Assembly (NCBI GenBank): GCA_963829485.1
Contig: CAWHIK010000006.1
Span: forward strand, 124,001 to 188,000
Direction: 5' to 3'
Source of the DNA: JBGPQJ01 sp963829485
GTDB lineage: Bacteria; Chloroflexota; Anaerolineae; Anaerolineales; Villigracilaceae
Length of the DNA stretch: 64,000 nt
Shown: positions 34,097 through 43,520 of the stretch, piece after piece
How positions within the stretch are numbered: the first letter of the stretch is position 1
How the letters are laid out: each line of letters starts with the position of its first letter
Notes under the pieces: generated by a model
The model's database searches: none
What the model was told of the DNA's origin: nothing
The model's input: the letters and a program-made list of their open reading frames with translations, nothing else
Translations under genes and position numbers: made by a program

Positions 34097-35401
34097 TCAA
34101 TGCCCCGTTGGATTTTGGGAAGGAATCCTTCTTGAGATGCGCATCAACACACCGGGTCTTGGTTCGAGGGTCGCGCCCATGTGAGGGCGTACTTTAAAAT
34201 TTGTCAATTCGAAGGTAAAGTTCTGCAGCAGGCGCGTGATGACTATCCGGGCTTCTGCCTGCCCAAAGGCTGCGCCAATGCACGCTCGTGGTCCGCCCCC
34301 GAATGGGACATAAGCAAAAGGTGGAGTCTTCCGCCCATGCTCAAAACGCTCCGGGCAAAAGTCATCCGCATTTTCCCAGACGGATTTGTCTCGATGGCTC
34401 AAGTATATTGAGTAGAAAAGTCGTTCACCTGCAGGGACGTGGTTATCCTCACCAAAGTCCATTTCCTCTGCGACGAGGCGGTTCCCAATGTGAATGGGTG
34501 GATATAGACGTAAGGCTTCCTTGATAATCTCATCCAGCAGGTGAGGCTGCCATCCCGCAGGAGTGGTTGGGGGTTGGTCTCCCAGGGACGCAGCAATATC
34601 GGATTCGAGCCGGTGCATCACTTCAGGATGGCTGCCGAGCAGGTAAAAGCTCCAGGCAAGCAGTGCTGTGGACGTATCATGCCCGGCAATCAGCATCGTC
34701 AGCATTTGGTCGCGGATTCGTTCGTCGTCCAATCCTGCCTGTATGAGGTGAGCTAGCAAATCGCGCCCTGGTTCGGACCTTCGCCTCGCACGGATAATTC
34801 CGTAGAGATAGTCATCCAATACTCTAAGATGTTTCTTGTATCCAGGTCGTGGGATTTTCCGCCAGAGGATCCAAGGTCCAGGAGAGATATAGGATATTGC
34901 CTTAAGGATGGGATTCCACAACCGGGGCATATCGTTCCAAAAATCGACACTAAAAAGAGCCTGCATGATGATCAACAGGGCGATTTTCCTGCCTTCAACA
35001 AGAATATCCACGGTTTGGCCGTCGCACCATCTGTCAGTGACCCGGTCGGTTTGTTTTAGCATCATCTCGACATAGCGTGGAAGTTCATTGTGGGAAAGAG
35101 AAGGTTCCATTAGACTGCGGTATAAATCGTGCTCATCTCCATCTGTAACAAGTACACCGCGCCGCAATAAATCTGCAACCGGGTCAGTATTTTTCCAAAG
35201 CACCTTGTTCCGTTCGGTAACAAGAACCTTGCGATTGGCTTCCGGACCGCCGACTACGAAAGGGTGAAAACCGGATAATGGAATTTGAAAGAAACGACCC
35301 ATCCGCTCATATAGAATCTGCAGAGGCGACAGGAGCGAACGTTCTTTCAGAAAGGCAAGTAAAACCACCTTGCCGGTCTCGGAGTCAGGAACTTGAGGCA
35401 T
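34097..35401 (-). CDS. Cytochrome P450 (possible carotenoid hydroxylase)
   Basis: A 434-residue soluble P450. The oxygen-binding I-helix motif is AGHDTS (239-244), the K-helix is EALR (295-298), and the heme loop is FGGGPRACIG with the ligand Cys374. Context suggests carotenoid ring hydroxylation, as CYP175A1 of Thermus does for beta-carotene, which would create the hydroxyl needed by the glycosyltransferase encoded 6 bases downstream. The redox partner is not in the window. Start at the ATG at 35401; no strong ribosome-binding site seen. Confidence 0.9.
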   Translation of the reverse strand: MPQVPDSETGKVVLLAFLKERSLLSPLQILYERMGRFFQIPLSGFHPFVVGGPEANRKVLVTERNKVLWKNTDPVADLLRRGVLVTDGDEHDLYRSLMEPSLSHNELPRYVEMMLKQTDRVTDRWCDGQTVDILVEGRKIALLIIMQALFSVDFWNDMPRLWNPILKAISYISPGPWILWRKIPRPGYKKHLRVLDDYLYGIIRARRRSEPGRDLLAHLIQAGLDDERIRDQMLTMLIAGHDTSTALLAWSFYLLGSHPEVMHRLESDIAASLGDQPPTTPAGWQPHLLDEIIKEALRLYPPIHIGNRLVAEEMDFGEDNHVPAGERLFYSIYLSHRDKSVWENADDFCPERFEHGRKTPPFAYVPFGGGPRACIGAAFGQAEARIVITRLLQNFTFELTNFKVRPHMGATLEPRPGVLMRISRRIPSQNPTGH

Positions 35402-35536
35402 TGGATGTCCGTAGGTTTGTAATAATTTTGCGAATAAAAACGGCAGATCGCGGATAAAAAGATATTTCCTTGTCGGAAAATTTTCTGACGGTGGACTCGG
35501 GAATTACTTGATCTTATTGTATGGAACCAGGGTATG

Positions 35537-36740
35537 TCACTGCACAGGTTCCGAACGGAGGCTGGCAGCGATCGGGTGGTTGTATATAGTTCGCCATACA
35601 TAAATACTTAACCCACCGAGCACAAGTGCGCCGAACAAACCAGGCGCCCAGGCTCCGAAAGTGACCAGCAAGTAGCCGCCCAACGTGGGGGCGATAACAC
35701 GGGTCAGGCTTTCAATGGAGGTTGAAAAGCCGATGATACCGCCGACCTCATCAGTTGTGACTGCCTTGGTCAGTGTGGAGGTGAGAACTGTGTTCAACAA
35801 ACCGCCTGCAACCGCGGTCGGAGCCATGATGATAAGAAGGAAAAGTACCGTTGGCGCTACTGCCCACCCCAGCAAGCCGAACGCCATGACGATGACCGAG
35901 ATGCCGATCAAAATATCCTCACGGAAACGATTGGTGATCCGGCCGACCAGAAAGCCTTGTGTGATCACGGACAGCACACCGACATAAGTCAAGACATAAC
36001 CGGTCTGGACGGCGGTCAGCTCAAACCGGGTAAGCGCATACAACGCGAAGATGCTCTGAAAGATGGCAAAAGCCAACCCGAAGAAGAAACGGGTGATCAG
36101 CAATGATCCGGTGAAACGGGCGCTTAAGGGCGACCAGAAGCGCACCCATGGATATGGAGGGTTGCTTTTCGGGCATCAGGGCGCGTTTCTCAGGAGTCAG
36201 CGATTCCGGCAGCCAGAAAAAAACCAGCAATAGGTTGATAAATGCCAACCCAGCAGCAACAAATGCAGGGATGGAATACCCCCACTGGCTGAGCACTCCG
36301 CCCGTCACCGGTCCGATGATAAAACCGAGACCGAATGCAGCCCCAATCAGACCAAGCCCTTTGGCGCGATCTTTAGGACCGGTCACATCCGAGATGTAGG
36401 CCTGGGCAACGCTGATGTTTCCACCCGTTATGCCGTCAATAAGCCGGCTGGCGAACAACATCCAGAGCGTGGTGGCAAATCCCAGCAGCAGAAAACCGAT
36501 AAATGTGCCGAAAATGGAGAGTAAAAGAACTGGTCGGCGGCCGAAACGATCAGAGAGGCGGCCGAGGACAGGTGCGCCGAGCAGCTGCATGGCAGCGTAG
36601 GACGAAACCAGCACGCCAGTTACAAAACCATTCGCGCCGAATGTCTTAGCGTAGTAGGGGAGCAGCGGCAGGATTAAGCTGAACCCGAGCAGATCGATGA
36701 AGACGACTAAAATTACCGAGAAGAGCATTTTATTATTCAT
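35537..36740 (-). pseudogene. MFS transporter of the TetA-like drug/H+ antiporter type, frameshifted
   Basis: The restored protein is about 400 residues with 12 predicted helices. It carries the MFS motif GRLSDRFGRRPVLL between helices 2 and 3 and GPVTGGVLS at the helix 5 motif. The frame changes near 36100 (RPF, then TGSLLITRFFFGLAFA), explained by one extra base in TTTC. Family members export small hydrophobic compounds; the substrate is unknown. AAGGAACTC precedes the ATG. It lies between the SDR gene and the P450 on the carotenoid-side minus strand. Confidence 0.78.
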
Positions 36741-36748
36741 GAGTTCCT

Positions 36749-37607
36749 TTATATTTCGGGTGTATACCCTTGTTCAAAGTGAAGTTCAAATTCAGGCTTT
36801 TTGCCCGTCTTGGTTAAATTTTCCCATCCAACGCGGATTAATCCTACGAACGGTGACCATGGTTTCAACGCGCGGTATTCGATAAATTCCCTTCGGTTCT
36901 TCTGCAAAACCCGGACCAGCTTTCGGGCGGATTCCTGCGGGGATTTACCCAAAAAACGCAAGACAAAACCGAAACTCTTCATCTTTTCCTTCGCCTTTTC
37001 ACCGACGACTGTCGGGCTGGTCATCATATCCGTGAGCATCATACCGGGGCTGAATGCGACCAATTGGACTCCGCTCCCTTTAATCTCGACCGCAAGAGTA
37101 CGCGTAAAGGATGTCACCCAAGCTTTTGAGGCTGCGTACAATCCGGTGGGAGAACTGGCCTTTCCATTTGAACCGGCGCCATATATATTGACCAGCGTTC
37201 CCTCCCGGCGGGGAAGCATGAAATGCAGAGCTGCCTGAGTCCCGATAGAGGGTACCCATATCATTTGCAAGGAACATATCGATGGCTTGTTGAGGTGGGA
37301 TATCCAGGACCATCCCGGCAGCAGAAGAGAAACCTGCATTGTTGATCCAGATATCGATGCGCCCATATTTCTCGAAGATATTCCGGGCAAGAGCGTAGAC
37401 TTGCTTTTCGTCGCTCACATCGCACAACCATCCCGAGACTTGTCCATACGTGCTCAAGGATTTGATGGCTTGCTGGAGGGCATCATCTTTTCGACCGGTG
37501 ATAACGACGACAGCCCCTGCCTTAAGCATCTCCTCAGCGATCGCGTATCCGAATCCGCGTGATGAACCGGTAATTACCGTGACTTTGTCTTTCAATAGAA
37601 CAGTCAT
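36749..37607 (-). pseudogene. Short-chain dehydrogenase/reductase, frameshifted
   Basis: The restored protein is about 285 residues: a classical SDR with cofactor loop TGSSRGFGYAIAEE (about 14-27), NNAG (about 90), and the catalytic YAASK. One extra base at about 37247 after ANDMGTL splits the ORF; removal gives a continuous GTQAALHFMLP. The C-terminal extension (residues about 200-285) is basic. Oxidation or reduction of a carotenoid or lipid intermediate is possible from context only. It ends 9 bases before the MFS gene. Confidence 0.8.
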
Positions 37608-37617
37608 TATTCGCCTC

Positions 37618-38637
37618 TCATTGAGCGCTCGAGGAAGATTGAACTGCCGTTTTTCTTGACTTCACGAGTTGGTAAATACCAAATCCTCCAAGGAAAATCA
37701 AGTAAAAAAGACCGATCATCATATAGTCCAACAAGGGGATACGGATGACTTCGTGGATTTGAGATAGCCGATCCATAAAAGCGTATGTTCCGACTGTCGC
37801 GGTGATGAATGTGATCCAAAGAATGCGCTTAGTCCAAGTGTTTAGTCCAAGGCCGTACATTTGTACAAGGAAGAATATTGCGCCAAATCCAAAGGCAAAC
37901 ATAGGCCACATGGCATTTCCTTGGAAAACTGCGACCAGAACCCCATGGATAAGAACAAAAACTTCTAGAGTTACCGTCCACCATTTGTTGATGTGGGCGC
38001 GGTTAAAGATCAAGGCAGATTGCACAAAAAGCATGAACATGTAGAAGAAACCCGCCAGGTGCCCAATCGTACCTTCCGTGGGATGGTACCAGAAGGTGTA
38101 GATGGTTGCCCAGGAAAAGAAATATCCGTGATATTCACGCACAATACGCATGAATTGCTGCTGAAACTTGACTTTCTTGCCGACGATTAGTCCACGCCGG
38201 GGTGTTTCAAGGATGATGATAATGGCCAGCATGATTGCAACCGAACCCAGTGCGGTAAGTTCAGGAACATCCATGGCCAGGCCGTCGTACCAGATCTGGG
38301 TTTGCAGAATGTGCAGCAGGATAAACACGATGCTGGTTGCAATCATAGCCCAGTTGAACCAGCGTAAATCATTGCCATATTTCGGCTTTTGCCGTTGAGC
38401 AATAAATATGACGACCCAGGCAATGATGTTGTGGGTCAGATAAAGCACCCAGGCGGAAAGCCGCGCCATGGCATCAGGTTCAGTCAATCGCCAGGGATAG
38501 GCAAAAGGGACCGTTTTTCCGACAATTTCGAATCCCGATAAATTGGCTGCGGTGGCGGCGATTATGGAGGTGAAAACAGCGGATAAGAGCACGCCGGGAA
38601 GTACATAGCGGGTTATCGGGTTGATCTTTGTTTCCAT
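37618..38637 (-). CDS. Uncharacterised polytopic membrane protein
   Basis: A 339-residue protein with about nine hydrophobic segments spread along its length, basic loops (RQKPKYGND, ETPRRGLIVGKKVK) and His-containing helices (TIGHLAGFF, AHINKWW, REYHGYFF). I do not recognise the family. It starts 45 bases after the CarH-like gene end, and its own end is 10 bases from the SDR start, so it is probably co-transcribed with the carotenoid genes. Candidates include a membrane desaturase- or heme/quinone-binding-like role, none supported by a diagnostic motif. Confidence 0.7.
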   Translation of the reverse strand: METKINPITRYVLPGVLLSAVFTSIIAATAANLSGFEIVGKTVPFAYPWRLTEPDAMARLSAWVLYLTHNIIAWVVIFIAQRQKPKYGNDLRWFNWAMIATSIVFILLHILQTQIWYDGLAMDVPELTALGSVAIMLAIIIILETPRRGLIVGKKVKFQQQFMRIVREYHGYFFSWATIYTFWYHPTEGTIGHLAGFFYMFMLFVQSALIFNRAHINKWWTVTLEVFVLIHGVLVAVFQGNAMWPMFAFGFGAIFFLVQMYGLGLNTWTKRILWITFITATVGTYAFMDRLSQIHEVIRIPLLDYMMIGLFYLIFLGGFGIYQLVKSRKTAVQSSSSAQ

Positions 38638-38681
38638 TTGTGTTTTTGTCCGTAATCGTTATTTTTTTGAAAGTGAATGTC

Positions 38682-39986
38682 TTATGCGATGGAATTCACC
38701 CATTGGGTGAATATGGTTGAATGACCATTCATCGCCTTTCGCATAGCTTCTCCATAGGTGAGAAGATAAGGGTTTAATTGTTCCACGGGAAAATTGTTCC
38801 GGGAGAGCAATCCTTTCAGCCAGATCATATCTTCAGTGAGAAAACTTATACTTCCGAGCTCAAGCGCTGAAGCCAGTTCATTGCCAAGGTGAAAGTTTGC
38901 AGTGGCGATATACTCGGTCGGCACACCGAGACGTTTTAGTTCTTCCATTGTCGTGGTCTCGATCAGACCTCGTTTCTCTGCGAACTCCGATGCCAATCCT
39001 TGATAATCCGAAGGGATATCCTGAGCCTGGGGTAAAGGCATGGGCAACCTTACGAGGTTATCGATCATCAGCAAAGAATCTTCAATGGTCGTGCCAAGGA
39101 AATGACCGGGTATCCTTTCACGCAGCGCGGTGACTGAATTAAAGATCCTGCCACCAAACGCAACCTGAAGTTCTTTCTCCCTCATTGAACGAGCGGTTCG
39201 CTGAAGATTGGCTGCACTTGCCAGCTGTTGAGACGCGAAGATCGTCAGGGCAGGTCGGATGTTATTTACTGTTTCTAAAAGGTTTTCATCGGGAACATTG
39301 GCTCCAAGGAACACGACGTGGAAACCCTTTCTCCGCAGGAATAGATTGAGAACGACCAATGAGAAAGTGTGCCATTCGCCCGACGGGCAGGCCAGAAGGA
39401 TCGTCTGTTGCTGTGTAGGCGGGGGAGTGGCAGAGATCAATGTCTCCAATCGGCGAAGAGCAATTGCACTGGTGAAGTGCTCCTGTTGAACAGAAACGTC
39501 TCCGTTGAACCAGGATTCCCCAAGGTCTCTCATGCCCAATTGTATGACCTGGGAAACTACCATTTCTACAGGGTATAGTGAGAATGCCTGGTTGAGAGTC
39601 TGTTCTGCAGCAGTCTCATTGAATGAAGTACAAGATGCGAGCCATTTTTGTCTGAACGCCTCCAGGGTTGATTCTGAAGAGAAAACAGTCAACTGGGTGG
39701 GAGTGGGTTGTTCAACATTTCCGAAATCCCCCAGAGGATTCCGGGAAGAGGCTTCCTGTTCTCGAAAGAGTTCCACAGCGCTGCTGATGGATAGGCCTTC
39801 GTGCTGACGGGCGATGAGCCATTTAATTACTTCGATATCTCTCTGGGAATAGAGACGATGGCCGCCTGCACTGCGTTGGGGCATGGGAAGACCGTATCGG
39901 CGTTCCCATGCTCGCAATACATCAGCTTTGATCCCTGTTTCTCTTAAAACAACCTTGAGGTTGTAAACGGGTTTTTCATTTAGCAT
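38682..39986 (-). CDS. carH: CarH/LitR-like B12-dependent light-sensing MerR regulator
   Basis: A 434-residue regulator. The N-terminal MerR helix-turn-helix (LKVVLRETGIKADVLRAWERRYG) is followed by a four-helix domain with the Wx9EH signature of adenosylcobalamin photoreceptors (W159 ... E169-H170) and a B12-binding Rossmann domain (GEWHTFS with the cobalt-ligand His at about 206; FLGANVP). About 120 further residues have no recognisable domain. CarH proteins repress carotenoid genes in the dark and release DNA in light; the gene lies beside crtI and the crt promoters. Start uncertain: ATG 39986 (AGGTG upstream) versus GTG 39992. Confidence 0.88.
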   Translation of the reverse strand: MLNEKPVYNLKVVLRETGIKADVLRAWERRYGLPMPQRSAGGHRLYSQRDIEVIKWLIARQHEGLSISSAVELFREQEASSRNPLGDFGNVEQPTPTQLTVFSSESTLEAFRQKWLASCTSFNETAAEQTLNQAFSLYPVEMVVSQVIQLGMRDLGESWFNGDVSVQQEHFTSAIALRRLETLISATPPPTQQQTILLACPSGEWHTFSLVVLNLFLRRKGFHVVFLGANVPDENLLETVNNIRPALTIFASQQLASAANLQRTARSMREKELQVAFGGRIFNSVTALRERIPGHFLGTTIEDSLLMIDNLVRLPMPLPQAQDIPSDYQGLASEFAEKRGLIETTTMEELKRLGVPTEYIATANFHLGNELASALELGSISFLTEDMIWLKGLLSRNNFPVEQLNPYLLTYGEAMRKAMNGHSTIFTQWVNSIA

Positions 39987-40007
39987 ATGCACCTACGTTT
40001 CCATTTA

Positions 40008-41531
40008 TTAAAGGGAGGACCTTTTACTTGATTTGGAAAACTCAGGATTCAATTCTTTCATGATCCGTTCGCTGGTCAGCCGGGCTGACAGGAGCACAAT
40101 GGGTAATCCGGTTCCGGGATGGGTGCTCGCACCTGTAAAGTAAAGATTCTTGATCCGGGCGTGGCGGTTGCGGGGGCGAAGATATCCTACTTGCCAGAAA
40201 TTGTGACTTAATCCAAATGCCGCACCCTTTTCCAGATTATAAGTTTTTTTCCAGGTGGCAGGTGTGTTCATGATTTCAAATTTGATATGGTCCTTCAAAT
40301 CTGTGATACCCATTTCTTTATCAACTCTTTCAAAAACCGTCTGTCTTGCACGGGTGATAAGGGCATCCCAATCCTGCTCCACGGAATCGTCCAGATGACC
40401 TACGGGAACAAGTACGTAAAGTGTGTCCTGTCCGGATGGAGCCGCTGTTGAGTCTGTTCGGGTCGGTGCATGAATATAAAAACTGGGCTGGTCGGGGAGG
40501 GTATGTTTGTCGAAGATGCTGTCGAACGATGCCTTGTAATCTCCGCCCAGGAAAACGTTATGGTGTGCGAGTTGCGGGTAAGTTTTGTCCACTGCCCAAT
40601 AGAACATGATCGTGGAGCAGGTGTATTTCTTCTTGTCAAGTTTTTCAGCCTCATGGTTTTTTGGGAGTAATTCCTTATATATATAAGGAAGATCCGCATT
40701 GCCTACAAATAGATCGGCGGAATATTTGTGTCCATCCTCTGTTTCGACAGCTTCGACCTTGTTGTTTTCAACCAGGATCTTCTTCACAGAAGTGTTGTAA
40801 ATGAATTTTACCCCAAGCTTTTCAGCGATGCCCGTGAGGGTTTCGATTCCACGATACATTCCGCCCATTGGGTACCACACTCCTTCAGCCAGTTCGGTAT
40901 ATTGGAGCAGTGAGTAGGTGGCCGGGGCATCGTAGGGACTCAACCCGAGATACATATTTTGAAAGGTAAAGGCTGCTTTCAGACGTTCATCCTTGAAATA
41001 TCTACTGACGTTTGCGTAATGTTTTACCAGGGCTTTCAGTTGAAAGATCAAAGGCAGGTTGGCCAGGCTGAAATATTGAAAAATGTTGTAGAAATTGCGA
41101 CCGACAAATTTTTCGAGTGAAATCTTATAGTGTTTGTTGCCCTCCGTGATATAGCGCAGGAAACCGCTAAAGGCTGTTTTTTCGACTTTTTCAAGTTGAG
41201 ATTGCATCTCACCGATATTTGATGTGAGTTGGAGCTGCAATCCATCTTCGAAATGAACTTTATAGGTTGGGTCAATTCGTATTAGTTCAAGGTGGTCTTC
41301 CAGTTTCTCTCCCAGAGCGGCAAATGTCTCCTGCCAAACTTCGGGCATCAAGAACAAAGTAGGTCCGGTATCGAAGCGGTGTCCACCACGAACGATCTGG
41401 TTGCACCGCCCACCGGGTTTATCGGTTTTCTCTAGAACAGTGACTTGCATCCCATTTCTTGCCAGTCGGGCAGCCGTGGCGATCCCTCCAATTCCAGCGC
41501 CAATCACCAAAGCAGTTGGTTTATTTTTCAT
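40008..41531 (-). CDS. crtI: Phytoene desaturase CrtI
   Basis: A 507-residue FAD-dependent carotenoid desaturase. The dinucleotide loop is VIGAGIGGIATAARL, followed by VLEKTDKPGGRCNQI and GHRFDTGPTLFLMP. The CrtI C-terminal signature is present as GASTHPGTGLPIVLLSARLTSE. It converts phytoene from CrtB into lycopene or neurosporene. It has its own TTGACA/TATACT promoter and diverges from crtB; the CarH-like gene follows 21 bases after its stop. Confidence 0.93.
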   Translation of the reverse strand: MKNKPTALVIGAGIGGIATAARLARNGMQVTVLEKTDKPGGRCNQIVRGGHRFDTGPTLFLMPEVWQETFAALGEKLEDHLELIRIDPTYKVHFEDGLQLQLTSNIGEMQSQLEKVEKTAFSGFLRYITEGNKHYKISLEKFVGRNFYNIFQYFSLANLPLIFQLKALVKHYANVSRYFKDERLKAAFTFQNMYLGLSPYDAPATYSLLQYTELAEGVWYPMGGMYRGIETLTGIAEKLGVKFIYNTSVKKILVENNKVEAVETEDGHKYSADLFVGNADLPYIYKELLPKNHEAEKLDKKKYTCSTIMFYWAVDKTYPQLAHHNVFLGGDYKASFDSIFDKHTLPDQPSFYIHAPTRTDSTAAPSGQDTLYVLVPVGHLDDSVEQDWDALITRARQTVFERVDKEMGITDLKDHIKFEIMNTPATWKKTYNLEKGAAFGLSHNFWQVGYLRPRNRHARIKNLYFTGASTHPGTGLPIVLLSARLTSERIMKELNPEFSKSSKRSSL

Positions 41532-41620
41532 TTTAAGAGCCTCAATATCGTAAATTTATTCTGATTTCTTGACACCATTGCCTTAAATTGAAGGTAATAG
41601 CTTCCTTATTAACTTCTGTC

Positions 41621-41648
41621 AGTATATCATTTGTTATGATTTTGTCAA
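41621..41648 (-). promoter_or_regulatory. crtI promoter
   Basis: On the minus strand TTGACA (41648-41643), a 16-base spacer and TATACT (41626-41621) form a near-consensus sigma-70 promoter. Its -35 box is the mirror image of the crtB -35 at 41677. Confidence 0.72.
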
Positions 41649-41676
41649 GGTTTACTCAAAATATATAGAAAATATA

Positions 41677-41705
41677 TTGACAAAGTCGATAAAATGAGTA
41701 AAAAT
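41677..41705 (+). promoter_or_regulatory. crtB promoter and probable CarH operator region
   Basis: TTGACA (41677-41682) with a 16-base spacer and TAAAAA (41699-41704) forms a weaker promoter. TTTGTCAA (41641-41648) and TTGACAAA (41677-41684) are an inverted repeat placing both -35 boxes face to face across the AT-rich segment 41649-41676 with repeated AAAATATA. That is a natural binding site for a dimeric MerR-type repressor such as CarH. Operator function is inferred. Confidence 0.55.
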
Positions 41706-41761
41706 ATATCTATTATTAAGCCAGCGAGTTTTTAGATTACTTGGTAGAGGAGAATATTGAC

Positions 41762-42709
41762 ATGCAGGCAAACTGGGAACACCGACTGCTCGATCTGGCA
41801 GGGGATATACCTCACCCATCCACGAGACCTCTTTTTTCCTATTGGGCGGGTGATGCAGCTCTGCAAAGGTCGTACGCAGCTTGCGACAGGGTTACACGGC
41901 AGCACAGTAAATCCTTCCACATGGCTTCCAGACTACTTCCTGATGAAAAACGCTCTGCAGTTCGAGCCTTGTATGCTTTCTGTCGAACCGTGGATGACGT
42001 TGTCGATAAATCCAATATGGATATCGAGCAGAAGATTTCCGCACTCGATTATTGGAAGAAAGTGGTACATTCTTCTCAGGTTGCGGACAATGACCCAGTA
42101 GCCCAAGCCTGGGTTGATGCGATCAACCGGTATCATATTCCCCGTCATTATGCCGTCCAATTAATCGATGGCGTGTCCCGCGATCTGATCCAGTCCCGTT
42201 ACCAATCATTTGATGATCTTGCCACCTACTGTTACGGTGTAGCGTCCACTGTGGGGTTGATGAGCATGTACATCATCGGCTTTAAAAATAACGACGCATT
42301 ACCTTATGCCATTAAACTGGGTGTGGCATTGCAATTAACCAACATTCTACGTGATGTCGGCGAAGATTATCGTAAAGGATTCATCTACCTGCCGCAGGAG
42401 GAATTGACCGAATTCGGCTTGGCCGAAGAGCAGATCGCCGGTGCGGATCGGTCGGAAGACTGGCGGGAATTCATGCGGTTTCAGATTTCCCGAACCCGGC
42501 AATTGTATGCGGATGCAGGCCCCGGGATCCGTTGGCTCGAAAAGGAAGGTCAATTAGCGATATTTGCTGCGTCGGATTTTTATCGAGGGATTTTGGATGA
42601 TATCGAAACCCATGATTATGATGTCTTCACTCGTAGAGCGAGTTTATCAGCCTTGGGAAAACTGAGCAGGATACCATCGCTTTGGTGGAAATTGAGGTCA
42701 TCGCAGTAG
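41762..42709 (+). CDS. crtB: Phytoene synthase CrtB
   Basis: A 315-residue squalene/phytoene synthase-family enzyme joining two geranylgeranyl diphosphates. The first Asp-rich motif is FCRTVDDVVDKS and the second is NILRDVGEDYRKGFIYLPQEE, with SKSFHMASRLLP and YCYGVASTVGLMS also conserved. The ATG at 41762 is preferred (GGAG 9 bases upstream) over a TTG at 41741. It diverges from crtI and supplies the whole downstream pathway. Confidence 0.93.
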   Translation: MQANWEHRLLDLAGDIPHPSTRPLFSYWAGDAALQRSYAACDRVTRQHSKSFHMASRLLPDEKRSAVRALYAFCRTVDDVVDKSNMDIEQKISALDYWKKVVHSSQVADNDPVAQAWVDAINRYHIPRHYAVQLIDGVSRDLIQSRYQSFDDLATYCYGVASTVGLMSMYIIGFKNNDALPYAIKLGVALQLTNILRDVGEDYRKGFIYLPQEELTEFGLAEEQIAGADRSEDWREFMRFQISRTRQLYADAGPGIRWLEKEGQLAIFAASDFYRGILDDIETHDYDVFTRRASLSALGKLSRIPSLWWKLRSSQ

Positions 42710-42727
42710 ATACAACTTGCGAATGAG

Positions 42728-43471
42728 ATGACCTTCCGCAAGTTTTCTGTTGCCATAATTCGTGTTATGAGATACCTTCTTCCAGCTTTGCTGTTACTAT
42801 TGGTTGCATGCAATATTGCACCTATAGGTAATACCCCAACGGAGGCGACACACATGAAGCCAATTCGCTACCTTGCGCTGGGTGATTCGTATACCATTGG
42901 CGAAGGTGTGGATACGGAAAGCCGGTTTCCTCAACAACTGTCCAGGCGCCTACGAGATGATGGTCTAGAAGTCCAGTTGGATGTTGTTGCCCGAACTGGT
43001 TGGACCACCGATGAGCTATGGCAGGGTATCGAGGATGCAGATTTAACACAACCCTATGACCTTGTAACTTTATTGATCGGTGTAAATAACCAATATCGTG
43101 GGCGGGGCATCGAAGAATACTCCCGGGACTTCGATTTTCTGCTTACAAAAGCCATTGGTTTTGCCGGTGGGGATTCCCGCCGGGTAATCGTTATCTCCAT
43201 TCCAGACTGGGGCGTAACTCCTTTTGCGCAGGAGAGGCATACACTCACCAGCCAGATTTCCACGGAAATCGATAACTTTAATGAGGTTAATCGGAAACAG
43301 GCAGAAAATGCCGGTGTGCAATATGTCAATATCACGCCCATATCACGTAAAGCAGAGGCTGACAGGACACTATTGGCCATGGACGGCCTGCATCCCTCAG
43401 GGAGGATGTATTCTGAATGGGTGGAGTTGATACTGCCGTCAGCTCGTTTGGCATTGGAATTGGAGAAATAA
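42728..43471 (+). CDS. SGNH/GDSL-family lipoprotein hydrolase
   Basis: A 247-residue secreted esterase-like protein. A hydrophobic signal ends in the lipobox LLVAC. Block I is ALGDSYTIGEG (nucleophile Ser), block III is LLIGVNNQYRG, and the catalytic Asp-x-x-His is DGLHPSG. Family members hydrolyse acyl esters or acetyl groups on glycans; the substrate is unknown. Starts at 42728 or 42767 are both possible (28- or 15-residue signal); neither has a strong ribosome-binding site. It lies 18 bases after crtB and may be co-transcribed. Confidence 0.83.
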   Translation: MTFRKFSVAIIRVMRYLLPALLLLLVACNIAPIGNTPTEATHMKPIRYLALGDSYTIGEGVDTESRFPQQLSRRLRDDGLEVQLDVVARTGWTTDELWQGIEDADLTQPYDLVTLLIGVNNQYRGRGIEEYSRDFDFLLTKAIGFAGGDSRRVIVISIPDWGVTPFAQERHTLTSQISTEIDNFNEVNRKQAENAGVQYVNITPISRKAEADRTLLAMDGLHPSGRMYSEWVELILPSARLALELEK

Positions 43472-43520
43472 TCACCGGATTTAAGGAATAAGAATATCAT
43501 CTTCGGGGGATATAATCAGC

